DNA of 64,000 nt from Fibrisoma montanum (GTDB lineage: Bacteria > Bacteroidota > Bacteroidia > Cytophagales > Spirosomataceae): contig NZ_QXED01000002.1 in assembly GCF_003583365.1 (NCBI RefSeq), positions 124,001 through 188,000 on the forward strand, given 5' to 3'. A program made the position numbers and the translations under genes. Position 1 is the stretch's first letter, and every line of letters begins with the position of its first letter. Below are positions 51,988 through 60,683 of the stretch, piece by piece. Under the pieces are notes generated by a model. It saw nothing but the letters and a program-made list of their open reading frames with translations, was not told where the DNA came from and searched no databases.

Positions 51988-52042
51988 AATGCAATATAGT
52001 TGCAAAAATTTTTGCAACTATATTGCATTTGGGATAGTTTTG
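51988..52042 (+). promoter_or_regulatory. 42-bp perfect palindrome plus promoter of the acidic lipoprotein gene
   Basis: Bases 51988-52029 are a perfect palindrome with centre between 52008 and 52009. It holds two weaker Zur-like sites, TGCAATATAGTTGCA and its mirror (51990-52004, 52013-52027), 23 bp apart. The -33 TTG at 52012-52014 is inside it, and after 20 nt comes a perfect TAGTTTTG (52035-52042). Confidence 0.8.
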
Positions 52043-52088
52043 CCGACCGTATCAACCGATATGTGTTTACATTCAACGATTTACCCGC

Positions 52089-52655
52089 ATGAACAAGGTA
52101 GTGAACAAGTGGCTATGGATGCTGATCGTGGCTGTCCCTTTATTAAGTGGTTGCAACGATAACGCCGATGATCCGCAGCCCGCCGATGAAAACGAACTGA
52201 TTACAACCCTCACATTGCGGTTCACCCAGCAGGGGGTGACCAATCCCCAGTCGCAGACGATCACCTTCCGGGATGTGGATGGTGATGGGGGGACAGCACC
52301 AGTCATTACGGGCAGCGTAACGCTCAGGGCTAACCAGACCTATACGCTGGACGTAGCTCAATTGCTCGATGAAAGCAAAACGCCGGCTACGAACATTCTG
52401 GAAGAAGTAGAGGAGGAGAGCGATGAGCATCTGTTCGTCTTTACGCCCAATCCGGCTTCGTTGTTTACCTACACCTATGGCGACAGGGACCAGAATAATC
52501 TGCCCATTGGGATCACCGGAACCGTACGGGCCGGAACAGCCGGCACCGGTACGTTTACGGTGCAGTTACGCCATCAGCCCGGTACGAAGAACGGTACGCC
52601 CGCACCCGGCGACGATGACGTGAACGTACAGTTCAACCTGACGGTGGCCAACTAA
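52089..52655 (+). CDS. Acidic lipoprotein of the periplasmic-binding-fold-named family
   Basis: A 188-residue lipoprotein with lipobox PLLSGC (Cys22). The pattern DVDGDGG near 60-66, the acidic run EEVEEESDEH (about 107-116), and AGTGTFTVQLRHQPG are those of a Bacteroidota family often annotated as type 1 periplasmic binding fold protein, although it is too short for that fold. Members commonly stand beside zinc- or metal-type TonB receptors. The acidic/His stretch could bind a divalent metal. It is divergent from the MerC gene, and both have the same operator type. Confidence 0.75.
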   Translation: MNKVVNKWLWMLIVAVPLLSGCNDNADDPQPADENELITTLTLRFTQQGVTNPQSQTITFRDVDGDGGTAPVITGSVTLRANQTYTLDVAQLLDESKTPATNILEEVEEESDEHLFVFTPNPASLFTYTYGDRDQNNLPIGITGTVRAGTAGTGTFTVQLRHQPGTKNGTPAPGDDDVNVQFNLTVAN

Positions 52656-52664
52656 CGGATAGCC

Positions 52665-52697
52665 ACTGGCCCGTCACCGCCTGGTAGACGGGCCAGT
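52665..52697. terminator. Terminator between convergent genes
   Basis: ACTGGCCCGTC (52665-52675) pairs perfectly with GACGGGCCAGT (52687-52697), followed by TGTTT. It lies between the acidic lipoprotein and the TapB-like gene, which converge. Confidence 0.75.
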
Positions 52698-52700
52698 TGT

Positions 52701-53402
52701 TTAATTTACCTGGCTAAGCAGGGTGTAGCCCATCAGCTTGCCGTTTTTGTTGTACGTCTCCGATTTGACATCGAACAGCAGGTTGCCCGTCCGGTAGCTG
52801 ACCACCCGCATCGTGCCCCGAATGGGAATGCCCATGGTCCGGTTTTCGAAGCCCATGTCCGAGGTTATTTTATAGGTGTCGAACGTACCGGCCGGCGTCG
52901 TGATCGACTGCTGGCCTTCTACCTGCCGGTTGCTCATGGTCATGTTCATCTCCATCATGCGCGCGCCATTGGTGAAGAACTCGGCCTCCATAGCCCCATC
53001 CGGTAGTTTCTGCCCAACGGAATACTTGCCCGGATAGACAATCCGGTTCATTTTCATCCGCATTTCTGAATCCTTGAAGGCCGGGTTCTGCATACTCGCC
53101 ATCATGCTCGACAGATCGGCAATGATTTCGTCGCCGGTACAGGTGTACCGAACGTCGGATGGGGGCTGGGCCTTGCCTTTTTCGTCCTGAAACTGGGTGG
53201 TAATGTCAACGATGGTTGAGTTGCCTTCGCGGCTTACATTCTTGATCTGGTACGTGATTTTGCCGTTCGGTTTTTCTTTGGCGTTGTAGGTGGTCAGCTC
53301 AAAGTTCATACCTGGTTTGAGCGTCATACCGGCGCAGGTTTGTGCCCGGCCGGTTGTCAGAACAGCCGCCGTCAGCAGCAGTGAAAGGACTAATTGTTTC
53401 AT
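52701..53402 (-). CDS. TapB/DUF3108-like exported protein
   Basis: A 233-residue exported protein with signal peptide 1-20 (AAVLTTGRA). The body is beta-rich, with GMNFELTTYNAKEKPNGKITYQI-type opening (limits about 32-54) and QSITTPAGTFDTYKITSDM near 163-181, the latter shared with the DUF3108/TapB group of periplasmic beta proteins. A Met-rich stretch (ARMMEMNMTMSNRQ, about 145-158) is unusual and might bind Cu(I), or simply be hydrophobic packing. Function unknown. Confidence 0.7.
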   Translation of the reverse strand: MKQLVLSLLLTAAVLTTGRAQTCAGMTLKPGMNFELTTYNAKEKPNGKITYQIKNVSREGNSTIVDITTQFQDEKGKAQPPSDVRYTCTGDEIIADLSSMMASMQNPAFKDSEMRMKMNRIVYPGKYSVGQKLPDGAMEAEFFTNGARMMEMNMTMSNRQVEGQQSITTPAGTFDTYKITSDMGFENRTMGIPIRGTMRVVSYRTGNLLFDVKSETYNKNGKLMGYTLLSQVN

Positions 53403-53480
53403 AAAGCGTAGGTTTGTAAGCGTTTAGTCGATAAAACTACGCGTTTGACAAACCCGATTGCCGAAGCTTTGAGGGAAAGG

Positions 53481-54350
53481 TCACGCCCAGGCCATACTCA
53501 GCACGCCCATCAGCATAATCAGCTTGCAGAGGCTGCTCAGGTAGCCGAAGTCCCGGCGGGTATCGGCAAAAACGAGCCGGTACACCAGCCACCCGATCGG
53601 TAGCAGGAGGAGCAGGAAAATCCAGCCCAGCCGCAGATTGCCCAGCGAATCGGCCATCAGAAACAGGGTGGCGATAAAGGACGCGATCAGGACGTAGAGC
53701 AGGTATTTGGTCCGACGCAGCCCCCAGACGATCGGGAGCGTCCGGCACCCGAAGCGGGCGTCGCCACGGATGTCTTCCATGTCTTTGATGATTTCCCGGA
53801 CGAGTGTAATGGCAAACGAGAACAGGGCGTAGATCAGCAGCATGTCAGCGTTCTGGCGATAATACACCGCCAGAACGATCAGCGAGAGCGCCGTCAGCAG
53901 CGAGATAACTACGTTGCCGATAAACGGCTGGCGCTTGAACTGCGCGGAATAAAACCACAGTAATCCGGCCGCCACAACGTCGGTCACGAACACCCAGTTG
54001 CTCAGGTACAGCCCGATCACGCAGCCCACGAAGTTCAGTAGCTGGTGGGCCCCCATCGCCACCCGGCGTTTGAGGTAACGGCCAATGATGACCCGCTCGG
54101 GTTTGTTGACCAGATCGATCTTGATGTCGAAATAGTCGTTGATGATGTAGCCCGCTGCGGCAATGCAGACCGTCGAGAAGGACAGGAGCCAGATGGTTGG
54201 GTCAACCAGAATCTGCAGCCATTGATCCTGCGGTCCGACCAGAAAAATACGGGCCAGGAACTGCGTGAGCACCACAATCAATAGATTCTGCACCCGGATC
54301 AGCCGAAGGAATCCGAAAACAAACGCCGAGAAAGGAACGGGCTGGTGCAT
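53481..54350 (-). CDS. UbiA-family prenyltransferase
   Basis: A 289-residue membrane prenyltransferase with about nine helices. Both Asp-rich Mg-prenyl-diphosphate motifs are present: NDYFDIKID at 71-79 (then NKPERV) and DMEDIRGDARFG near 190-201. The sequence resembles the geranylgeranylglycerol-phosphate geranylgeranyltransferase-like group of Bacteroidota more than MenA or UbiA. The acceptor is unknown. It lies about 78 bp upstream, in transcription order, of the TapB-like gene. Confidence 0.87.
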   Translation of the reverse strand: MHQPVPFSAFVFGFLRLIRVQNLLIVVLTQFLARIFLVGPQDQWLQILVDPTIWLLSFSTVCIAAAGYIINDYFDIKIDLVNKPERVIIGRYLKRRVAMGAHQLLNFVGCVIGLYLSNWVFVTDVVAAGLLWFYSAQFKRQPFIGNVVISLLTALSLIVLAVYYRQNADMLLIYALFSFAITLVREIIKDMEDIRGDARFGCRTLPIVWGLRRTKYLLYVLIASFIATLFLMADSLGNLRLGWIFLLLLLPIGWLVYRLVFADTRRDFGYLSSLCKLIMLMGVLSMAWA

Positions 54351-54606
54351 GGCCGGGCTTTTAACGACAAAAATACGGCTTTTTTATCATGCCGCACGGT
54401 TTACCCGGCTGTACCTATTATACGTAGCATGAACCCGTTGCCGGCCGGTTCGTACGTACTTTGACGGTGTTGTCTGAACGAGTGAACCGAAGGCGCTGGT
54501 AGAACGACATCGGCTGTAACAAATACTTTACATGATGATTGGGATTCTTTTCAGGCTGGTTTGTTGTTAGAGGAAAAAACCGTTCCCGGCCTTCGGGCTC
54601 CATTCT

Positions 54607-55743
54607 ATGAAAATCGGTATTGTGTGCTACCCCACTTTCGGGGGCAGTGGCGTAGTCGCCACCGAACTTGGTAAAGCACTGGCTAAAAATGGCCACCAGA
54701 TCCATTTCATCACGTACCAGCAACCTCCCCGGCTCGATTTTTTCAATGAGAATGTTTTCTACCACGAAGTAAATATTCCCTCGTATCCGCTCTTTCAGTA
54801 TCCACCCTACGAATCGGCGCTTGCGAGCGAGATGGTTAACGTCGTGCTGAACGAAAACGTGGATTTGCTGCATGTTCATTACGCCATTCCGCACGCGTCG
54901 GCGGCCTACATGGCCAAAATGATTCTGCGGTCGCAGGGGCGGCACGTACCCGTGGTCACTACGCTGCACGGTACCGACATTACCCTCGTCGGAAAAGATG
55001 CCTCCTACGAACCGGTCGTGACCTTCAGCATCAATCAGTCCGATGGCGTAACGGCCGTGTCGGAAGACCTGCGGCAGGATACGTTCGCGCACTTCAACGT
55101 ACACCGTGAGATCGAGGTCATTCCCAACTTCATCGACCTGAGCCGGTTCAAACGACAGCAGAAAGAACATTTTAAAAAAGCGATCTGCCCCAACGGCGAA
55201 AAACTCATTGTACACACGTCGAACTTCCGGCGGGTCAAACGTATTGACGATGCCGTTATGACGTTTTACCACATTCAGGAACAGATGTCGGCAAAGCTGC
55301 TGCTCGTCGGCGACGGTCCCGAACGCGCCCGCATCGAGCGACTGGTGCGCGAACTGGGCATCTACGACCAGGTCCGTTTTCTGGGTAAACTGGATGCCGT
55401 GGAGGAGGTGCTGTCCGTGGCCGATCTGTTTCTGATGCCCTCCGAAAACGAAAGCTTCGGACTCGCGGCACTGGAAGCCATGGCCTGTGAGGTGCCCGTT
55501 ATCTCATCAAATGCCGGTGGGCTGCCCGAACTGAACATACAGGGCGTATCGGGCTTTCTGAGTCCGGTGGGCGACGTAGCCGACATGGTAAAAAACTCGT
55601 TGTATATCCTTGATGAAGCAAATCTGCCTACCTTTAAGCGAAATGCACTGGCCCGGGCCGAGGAGTTTGCGTTGCCGCTGATTCTGCCCCGCTACGAAGC
55701 GTATTACGAGCGCGTGCTGCAGGAAGCGCGGGAAACGGTTTAA
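54607..55743 (+). CDS. bshA: N-acetyl-alpha-D-glucosaminyl L-malate synthase BshA
   Basis: A 378-residue GT4 glycosyltransferase matching BshA along its length (MKIGIVCYPTFGGSGVVATELGKAL; limits 1-25; HVHYAIPHASAAYMAK; THLGTD-type TTLHGTDITLVG; EVIPNFIDLSRF; SENESFGLAALEAMA). BshA joins GlcNAc from UDP-GlcNAc to L-malate, the first step of bacillithiol synthesis. The cell thus probably uses bacillithiol as its main thiol, which makes the GliT-like enzyme at 8442 more interesting. bshB and bshC are not in the window. Confidence 0.92.
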   Translation: MKIGIVCYPTFGGSGVVATELGKALAKNGHQIHFITYQQPPRLDFFNENVFYHEVNIPSYPLFQYPPYESALASEMVNVVLNENVDLLHVHYAIPHASAAYMAKMILRSQGRHVPVVTTLHGTDITLVGKDASYEPVVTFSINQSDGVTAVSEDLRQDTFAHFNVHREIEVIPNFIDLSRFKRQQKEHFKKAICPNGEKLIVHTSNFRRVKRIDDAVMTFYHIQEQMSAKLLLVGDGPERARIERLVRELGIYDQVRFLGKLDAVEEVLSVADLFLMPSENESFGLAALEAMACEVPVISSNAGGLPELNIQGVSGFLSPVGDVADMVKNSLYILDEANLPTFKRNALARAEEFALPLILPRYEAYYERVLQEARETV

Positions 55744-55877
55744 ACAAGCATTTAGGATTTACGGTTGTCAGTGTACAGCTGTCGGTTTACCGTTTTCAGC
55801 CGATCGATTCTGACCAGGCCTCCTGCCGGTATCAATCCCCGTACATTGTAAACCGTATACAGAAAACCGAGTAACGA

Positions 55878-57215
55878 ATGAATCCAAACATACCCAAAAC
55901 GGACCGGAAGCGGGTAGTGATTGTGGGAGCCGGCTTCGGTGGACTGAAACTGGCCAAACGGCTATCGCGACGGAAAGAATTTCAGGTTGTCCTGATCAAT
56001 CGGCACAACTACCACGAGTTTCAGCCGCTCTACTACCAGGTGGCTACGGCCGGACTGGAGGCAAACTCCATTCTGTTTCCGCTGCGGGCCGTGTTCGGTA
56101 ACTGCAAAAACGTACACATCCGCGTTACGGTCGTAACGGGTGTGCGGCCGGCCGATAAAACTGTTGACACCGAACTCGGTCCGATTACGTACGATTACCT
56201 CGTGATTGCAACAGGAGCCGATACCAACTTCTTCAACATGAAGAACATTGTCGAAAAGGCGCTGCCCATGAAGTCCGTGTCGGAAGCGATTGCGCTCCGG
56301 AACCGACTTCTGCAGAATTTCGAGGATGCGCTGAGTGTCGAAACCGAAGAGGAAAAAAATGGCCTGATGGATTTTGTGGTGGTCGGTGGCGGCCCAACGG
56401 GTGTCGAACTCTGCGGAACGCTCGCCGAAATGCGTAAAACGGTGCTGCCCCGTGATTATCCCGAGCTTAACTTCAAGATGATGGATATTTACCTCATCGA
56501 GTCGGGTGGGGAGTTGCTGGGGCCGATGTCGAAGCAATCGCAGGACCATTCCCTCAAATACCTTCAGGATCTTGGCGTTAATGTGCGGCTCAACACCCGG
56601 GTCAAAGACTTCGATGGTGAAACGGTGTATATGGTCGATGGGTCAACGCTCCGGACGAATAACCTCATCTGGGCGGCCGGCGTAAAAGCAAACCCGCTGA
56701 ACGGATTACCACCCGAAGTCATTGGCCGCGGAGGACGTATAACCGTGAACCGGTACAGCCAGGTAACAGGGTTTACAGACGTATTTGCGATCGGTGACGT
56801 AGCTCTGATGACGGAAGAGAAATGGCCTAACGGACACCCCCAAATTGCGCAGCCGGCCATTCAGCAGGGTAAACACCTCGCTAAGAACCTGATTCACTGG
56901 ATCAAGGGCGAACAGCCGGAAGAATTTACGTACCGCGACCTGGGCACTATGGCTACCATTGGTCGGGGATTGGCCGTGGTCGATCTGCCGTTTTTGCATT
57001 TTGGCGGTTTCTTTGCCTGGCTCACCTGGCTGTTTGTTCACCTGATGAACATCCTCGGTGTTAAGAATCGTCTGTTCATTTTTCTGAACTGGATGTGGAA
57101 CTACCTGACGTACAATAACTCCCTGCGGTTGATTATCCGGCAGAAGCTTCCCGAAGGGAATTTAAATGCTATGCAGGAAAAACTTTCCGATCAATTGGAA
57201 GTTACTAAGACGTAG
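55878..57215 (+). CDS. Type II NADH dehydrogenase (NDH-2)
   Basis: A 445-residue flavoprotein that should oxidise NADH and reduce menaquinone without pumping protons. The FAD motif is GAGFGG (17-22), the NADH motif is VVVGGGPTGVELCG (about 170-183), and ANPLNGLPPEVIGRGGRI with TDVFAIGDVALM closes the FAD site. Near the C-terminus a hydrophobic stretch (FFAWLTWLFVHLMNILG, about 375-391) fits membrane attachment. It lies 134 bp after bshA and looks like its own unit. Confidence 0.9.
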   Translation: MNPNIPKTDRKRVVIVGAGFGGLKLAKRLSRRKEFQVVLINRHNYHEFQPLYYQVATAGLEANSILFPLRAVFGNCKNVHIRVTVVTGVRPADKTVDTELGPITYDYLVIATGADTNFFNMKNIVEKALPMKSVSEAIALRNRLLQNFEDALSVETEEEKNGLMDFVVVGGGPTGVELCGTLAEMRKTVLPRDYPELNFKMMDIYLIESGGELLGPMSKQSQDHSLKYLQDLGVNVRLNTRVKDFDGETVYMVDGSTLRTNNLIWAAGVKANPLNGLPPEVIGRGGRITVNRYSQVTGFTDVFAIGDVALMTEEKWPNGHPQIAQPAIQQGKHLAKNLIHWIKGEQPEEFTYRDLGTMATIGRGLAVVDLPFLHFGGFFAWLTWLFVHLMNILGVKNRLFIFLNWMWNYLTYNNSLRLIIRQKLPEGNLNAMQEKLSDQLEVTKT

Positions 57216-57301
57216 GAAGATAGTAAACCTGCTTTACTAAATTTATTTTTACGAATCACTTTTCGTTGTACTTTCGCGCCACTATTAAACGAAGCACTTC
57301 T

Positions 57302-57934
57302 ATGCAAGGAACTGTTGACAATTATAAAAGTCACGCACGACCCAAGAACAGCGGGACAAAGCAACTGTTTGACAACCCGATCCTGGAAGCTTTATCGCGG
57401 ACTCACATTATGGTACCGATCAGCATGTGGCTGACCTCGTCGGCGTTTCTGCTGTGGTACGCATTGAATTACACCGATTACTCAACGGGCCGCATCATTG
57501 CTTTATTCGCAGCGGGTTTATTCGTCTTTTCATTGTTCGAATACATACTGCACCGGTACCTGTACCACCTGGAACCGACTACCCCTCAGCGGGCCAAAAT
57601 TCAGTATACGTTCCACGGGGTTCACCACGAGTACCCAAAAGATAAGACTCGCCTGGCTATGCCGCCGGCGCTGGCCATTATCATGTGGTTTGTGTTCTTC
57701 GGCATGTTTTTCCTGATCATGGGCGAATCGTCGTACGCGTTCTTCCCGGGCTTCCTGGTGGGGTATTCGGGGTATCTGTCCGTGCACTTTATCGTGCATG
57801 CGTATCCACCCCCGAAGAATTTCTTCAAGCAGTTGTGGGTCAACCATAGTGTTCATCACTACAAAAATCCCGACAGTAACTTCGGCGTTTCGTCGCCGTT
57901 CTGGGATTACATATTCAGATCGTATCAGAAGTAA
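57302..57934 (+). CDS. Fatty-acid/sterol hydroxylase family protein
   Basis: A 210-residue membrane di-iron hydroxylase. His boxes are HRYLYH (84-89), HGVHHEYP (105-112), then HFIVHAYP and NHSVHHY near the end. The order matches fatty-acid 2-hydroxylase (FA2H/Scs7-like), which makes 2-hydroxy acyl chains of sphingolipids; Bacteroidota make sphingolipids, so this role is plausible. I start at the ATG at 57302 (MQGTVDNYKS) and not at 57266. A -7-like TACTTTCG lies about 24 nt before it. Confidence 0.88.
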   Translation: MQGTVDNYKSHARPKNSGTKQLFDNPILEALSRTHIMVPISMWLTSSAFLLWYALNYTDYSTGRIIALFAAGLFVFSLFEYILHRYLYHLEPTTPQRAKIQYTFHGVHHEYPKDKTRLAMPPALAIIMWFVFFGMFFLIMGESSYAFFPGFLVGYSGYLSVHFIVHAYPPPKNFFKQLWVNHSVHHYKNPDSNFGVSSPFWDYIFRSYQK

Positions 57935-57935
57935 A

Positions 57936-57969
57936 AGAAAAAGCCTGAACGTTGATTCAGGCTTTTTCT
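57936..57969. terminator. Bidirectional intrinsic terminator
   Basis: AGAAAAAGCCTGAA (57936-57949) pairs perfectly with TTCAGGCTTTTTCT (57956-57969) across a 6-nt loop, with T-runs on both strands. It closes both the hydroxylase gene and the convergent GH43 gene, ending one base before the GH43 stop codon. Confidence 0.9.
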
Positions 57970-59052
57970 TTATTCCCCACTTGGCCGTTTAATCCATTCA
58001 CTCAGCGGCACAGGGGTGCCGAAATCGGGGCTGCCGTCGGCTTTCCACGTAAACCGCTGGATGCGGGGGGATCGGAGGTTGCTGCAACCCGTATTGATGG
58101 TTGGGTTCGCGTGGTACAGTAACCAGTTTTCGGTGCCGTCGGGTGTTGTGAAAAAACTGTTGTGGCCAACCCCGTACGCGCCGTCGCGGGCGTAGGGACC
58201 AAATACCGGCTGCGGTGTTTTGGTCCACGACGCCGGATTGAGCAGATCGGCGGTGGCACTGGCCGTGAGCATACCCAGCGCGTACGCATCCGTGCTGCAG
58301 TGACTGGCCGAATACACCAGGAAGATTTTATCATTGCGCAGCAGAAACTCGGGCCCTTCGTTCACATCCGGGCTCCCTTCCTTCTCCCAGTTGAGTTCAG
58401 GCGTGGAAATGCGCACCCGGGGACCCTGGGCCGTCCAGGGGTTAGTGAGCCTGCACATATACAGGTCCTGCTGCCCATCCGAAAAGTTCGGCCAGCCCGA
58501 CCAGGCAAAATAAAGCTGGCCGTTGTGCTGCAGCAGCGTTCCGTCAATCGCCCACTTGTCTTCGGGCAGTTCCAGTTCGCCTTTCGACACCCAGGTGCCC
58601 TGCGTCGGGTCGGCCGATTCGTTTTCCAGCACCCACATGCGGTGGTTTTCGTTCCGGCCGTCGTCGGCCGCGTAGTAAATGTACCAGCGGTTGTTGACGT
58701 AATGCAGCTCGGGCGCCCAGATGTTTCGGGAGTTCGGCCCCGACGTTGGCGGTGTCCAGACGACCGTCCGCGGTGCCGAACTTAACCGGCTCATCGACCG
58801 GGTTTTGTACAGCACCAGGTTATTGCCGGTAGTGTGCGTGACGTAGTAGTAGCCATCGCGGTAGATGGTCCAGGGGTCGGGGCCGGACGTCAGCAGCGGG
58901 TTCTGGAATTTACCCGTTGTATCGACGGTAGGCTTCGGGGAGGGCGTTGTCGTAGACGTACCCGGGGTCTTCCGGCAATGGGTAAAAGCCAGCAGGCTGG
59001 TCAGTAGAAGCAGGCCCGTTAGCGTTGGTAATTGAAAGCGTCGATCGGTCAT
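57970..59052 (-). CDS. Glycoside hydrolase family 43 enzyme
   Basis: A 360-residue exported GH43 five-bladed propeller. The three family carboxylates are Asp59 in SGPDPW (general base), Asp170 in WAIDGTLL (pKa modulator) and Glu232 in NEGPEF (general acid). NIWAPELHYVNNRWYIYYAADDG; limits 110-132. GH43 enzymes act on alpha-L-arabinofuranosyl or beta-D-xylosyl links; this one looks most like arabinofuranosidases. The signal may be a lipoprotein one (LLAFTHC, Cys26), though His before Cys is unusual. It is the enzyme of the SusC-SusD locus upstream. Confidence 0.9.
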   Translation of the reverse strand: MTDRRFQLPTLTGLLLLTSLLAFTHCRKTPGTSTTTPSPKPTVDTTGKFQNPLLTSGPDPWTIYRDGYYYVTHTTGNNLVLYKTRSMSRLSSAPRTVVWTPPTSGPNSRNIWAPELHYVNNRWYIYYAADDGRNENHRMWVLENESADPTQGTWVSKGELELPEDKWAIDGTLLQHNGQLYFAWSGWPNFSDGQQDLYMCRLTNPWTAQGPRVRISTPELNWEKEGSPDVNEGPEFLLRNDKIFLVYSASHCSTDAYALGMLTASATADLLNPASWTKTPQPVFGPYARDGAYGVGHNSFFTTPDGTENWLLYHANPTINTGCSNLRSPRIQRFTWKADGSPDFGTPVPLSEWIKRPSGE

Positions 59053-59078
59053 TGATGCCAGGTTTCAGGATGAAAACG

Positions 59079-59120
59079 AAAACAGTGCTGATTGTTACGG
59101 TAAACAATCAGCACTGTTTT
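59079..59120 (-). terminator. Terminator-like hairpin between SusD and GH43
   Basis: An 18-bp perfect stem (59079-59096 with 59103-59120) and a 6-nt loop. On the minus strand the stem ends in TTTT followed by CGTTTTC. It is 14 nt after the SusD stop codon and 27 nt before the GH43 start, so it can end most SusCD transcripts and limit GH43. Confidence 0.75.
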
Positions 59121-59133
59121 CTCATCGGTCAAC

Positions 59134-60657
59134 TCAATAATTCGGATTCTGGACGAGATTAGGGTTTAAGTCCCGGTCGGTTTGCGGAATGGGCAGGAGT
59201 TCGTCCTGGCCTTGCTGGAAGTTCGCAAAGCCCGGGTCGCGTACGGCCAACTGCGGACCCAGATCACCCCAACGGGCCAGATCATTCCACCGCCAGCCTT
59301 CGCCCGCCAGCTCGGTGACGCGTTCGTGTTTCAGTTGATTCAGAAACTGTTCCTGACTCAAACCCGGCCGCACCGTCGAAAGCGGAGCCAGCCCGGCCCG
59401 TTGCCGCACCCGGTCAACGAAGGGGTACGCCTGGGCGGTCCGGCCCGTGGCGTTCAGGGCTTCGGCATACATCAGCAGCACATCGGCGTAGCGGATGTAG
59501 CGCCAGTTGTTCGGCGACCGGTACCCTTCTTCGTTTTTCCAGTGATCGTTCTGGAACTTCCGGAACCACACCCGCTGGTTGTTGGCCCCGTAGCGCTCCA
59601 GGAAGGTTCGGCCGTAAATCTGCGTGAAGGCAGGCCCCCGTACGTCGGTTGAATCGAACAGGAACGAGGCCGCTACCCGTGGATCGCGGGCACCGGTGGT
59701 CGTGGGCTCGTAGAACTCACGAACAACCCAGCGCCGGCATTCTCCGTCTGACCAGCCGATGGACTGCGGGCCAAAAAACTGGGCAATGGACGTACCGTAG
59801 TTGTGGTTCGGCGTTTCGGTGTCATCGTCGGTATACTCGGCCGGGTTCTCGGCAAACTGCCATTCAAACACCGATTCGCGGTTGTTTTCCGTCGTGATCA
59901 GGAAGTTGTCGCGGTAATTCGGCACCAGCGCGTAAATAGACCGTCCGTCGCCTTCAACGAGCCACTGCAAAGGAGTAAGCGACTCGTTGTACTTGCGCTG
60001 CTGAAAATAAGCGCGGGCGAGCAGGGCGTAGGCGGCTCCTTTGGTAGCGCGTCCGAGGTCGGCCCCGCCATACGTAGCAGGAAGCGCCGGGATGGCCTCG
60101 GTTAAATCCTGCTCGATCTGCGCCCATACCTGCTGAATGGTGGCCGAACTGGGCCGGTCGCCTACCGTCGAAGGCGTCAGGATCAGCGGTACGTTGCCAT
60201 ACAGGGTTACGAGATGGAAATAAAACATGGCCCGCAGGAACTTGGCTTCGCCGATGTACCGCTGCTTCAGGGTCTCGTCCATCTGGATGGTCGGCACGTT
60301 GGCGATCACCTGATTGGCCCGGTTGATACCGATGAAATTATCGTTCCAGACGCTGTACGCATTGCCGTAGTTATAGTCGCTGATCAGGAACCGGTCCATG
60401 TTGTTCAGGATACCGGGATCGGGGCTCTGGCTCCAGCCGATGTCGGAGCGAATGATGTAGTAAAACGGCATCCACCGCGAAATACCGCCCCGGTGCGTTG
60501 TACTGTAAATGGAATTTACCCCCACCAGGGCGTCGTCGGCCGTTCGCCAGAACACCTGGGTCGTTACCTGGTTTGGGTTTACAATGTCTAAGTTCCGATC
60601 GCAGCCGGCCAGTGTTATCGTTGCGGCCAGCGCCAGGAGTATGAATCTATTTTTCAT
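59134..60657 (-). CDS. SusD/RagB-family surface lipoprotein
   Basis: A 507-residue SusD-like lipoprotein with lipobox ITLAGC (Cys19). TPR-like helices (KFLRAMFYFHLVTLYGNVPLIL, limits about 138-159) and the C-terminal segment YADVLLMYAEALNATGRTAQAYPFVDRVRQRAGL (limits about 397-430), then PIPQTDRDLNPNLVQNPNY, are standard. It begins 26 bp after the SusC stop codon, so the two are tightly coupled. It should bind the glycan degraded by the GH43 enzyme. Confidence 0.94.
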   Translation of the reverse strand: MKNRFILLALAATITLAGCDRNLDIVNPNQVTTQVFWRTADDALVGVNSIYSTTHRGGISRWMPFYYIIRSDIGWSQSPDPGILNNMDRFLISDYNYGNAYSVWNDNFIGINRANQVIANVPTIQMDETLKQRYIGEAKFLRAMFYFHLVTLYGNVPLILTPSTVGDRPSSATIQQVWAQIEQDLTEAIPALPATYGGADLGRATKGAAYALLARAYFQQRKYNESLTPLQWLVEGDGRSIYALVPNYRDNFLITTENNRESVFEWQFAENPAEYTDDDTETPNHNYGTSIAQFFGPQSIGWSDGECRRWVVREFYEPTTTGARDPRVAASFLFDSTDVRGPAFTQIYGRTFLERYGANNQRVWFRKFQNDHWKNEEGYRSPNNWRYIRYADVLLMYAEALNATGRTAQAYPFVDRVRQRAGLAPLSTVRPGLSQEQFLNQLKHERVTELAGEGWRWNDLARWGDLGPQLAVRDPGFANFQQGQDELLPIPQTDRDLNPNLVQNPNY

Positions 60658-60683
60658 GGTTTGCTGAGTCTAAAGAAGGGTCA

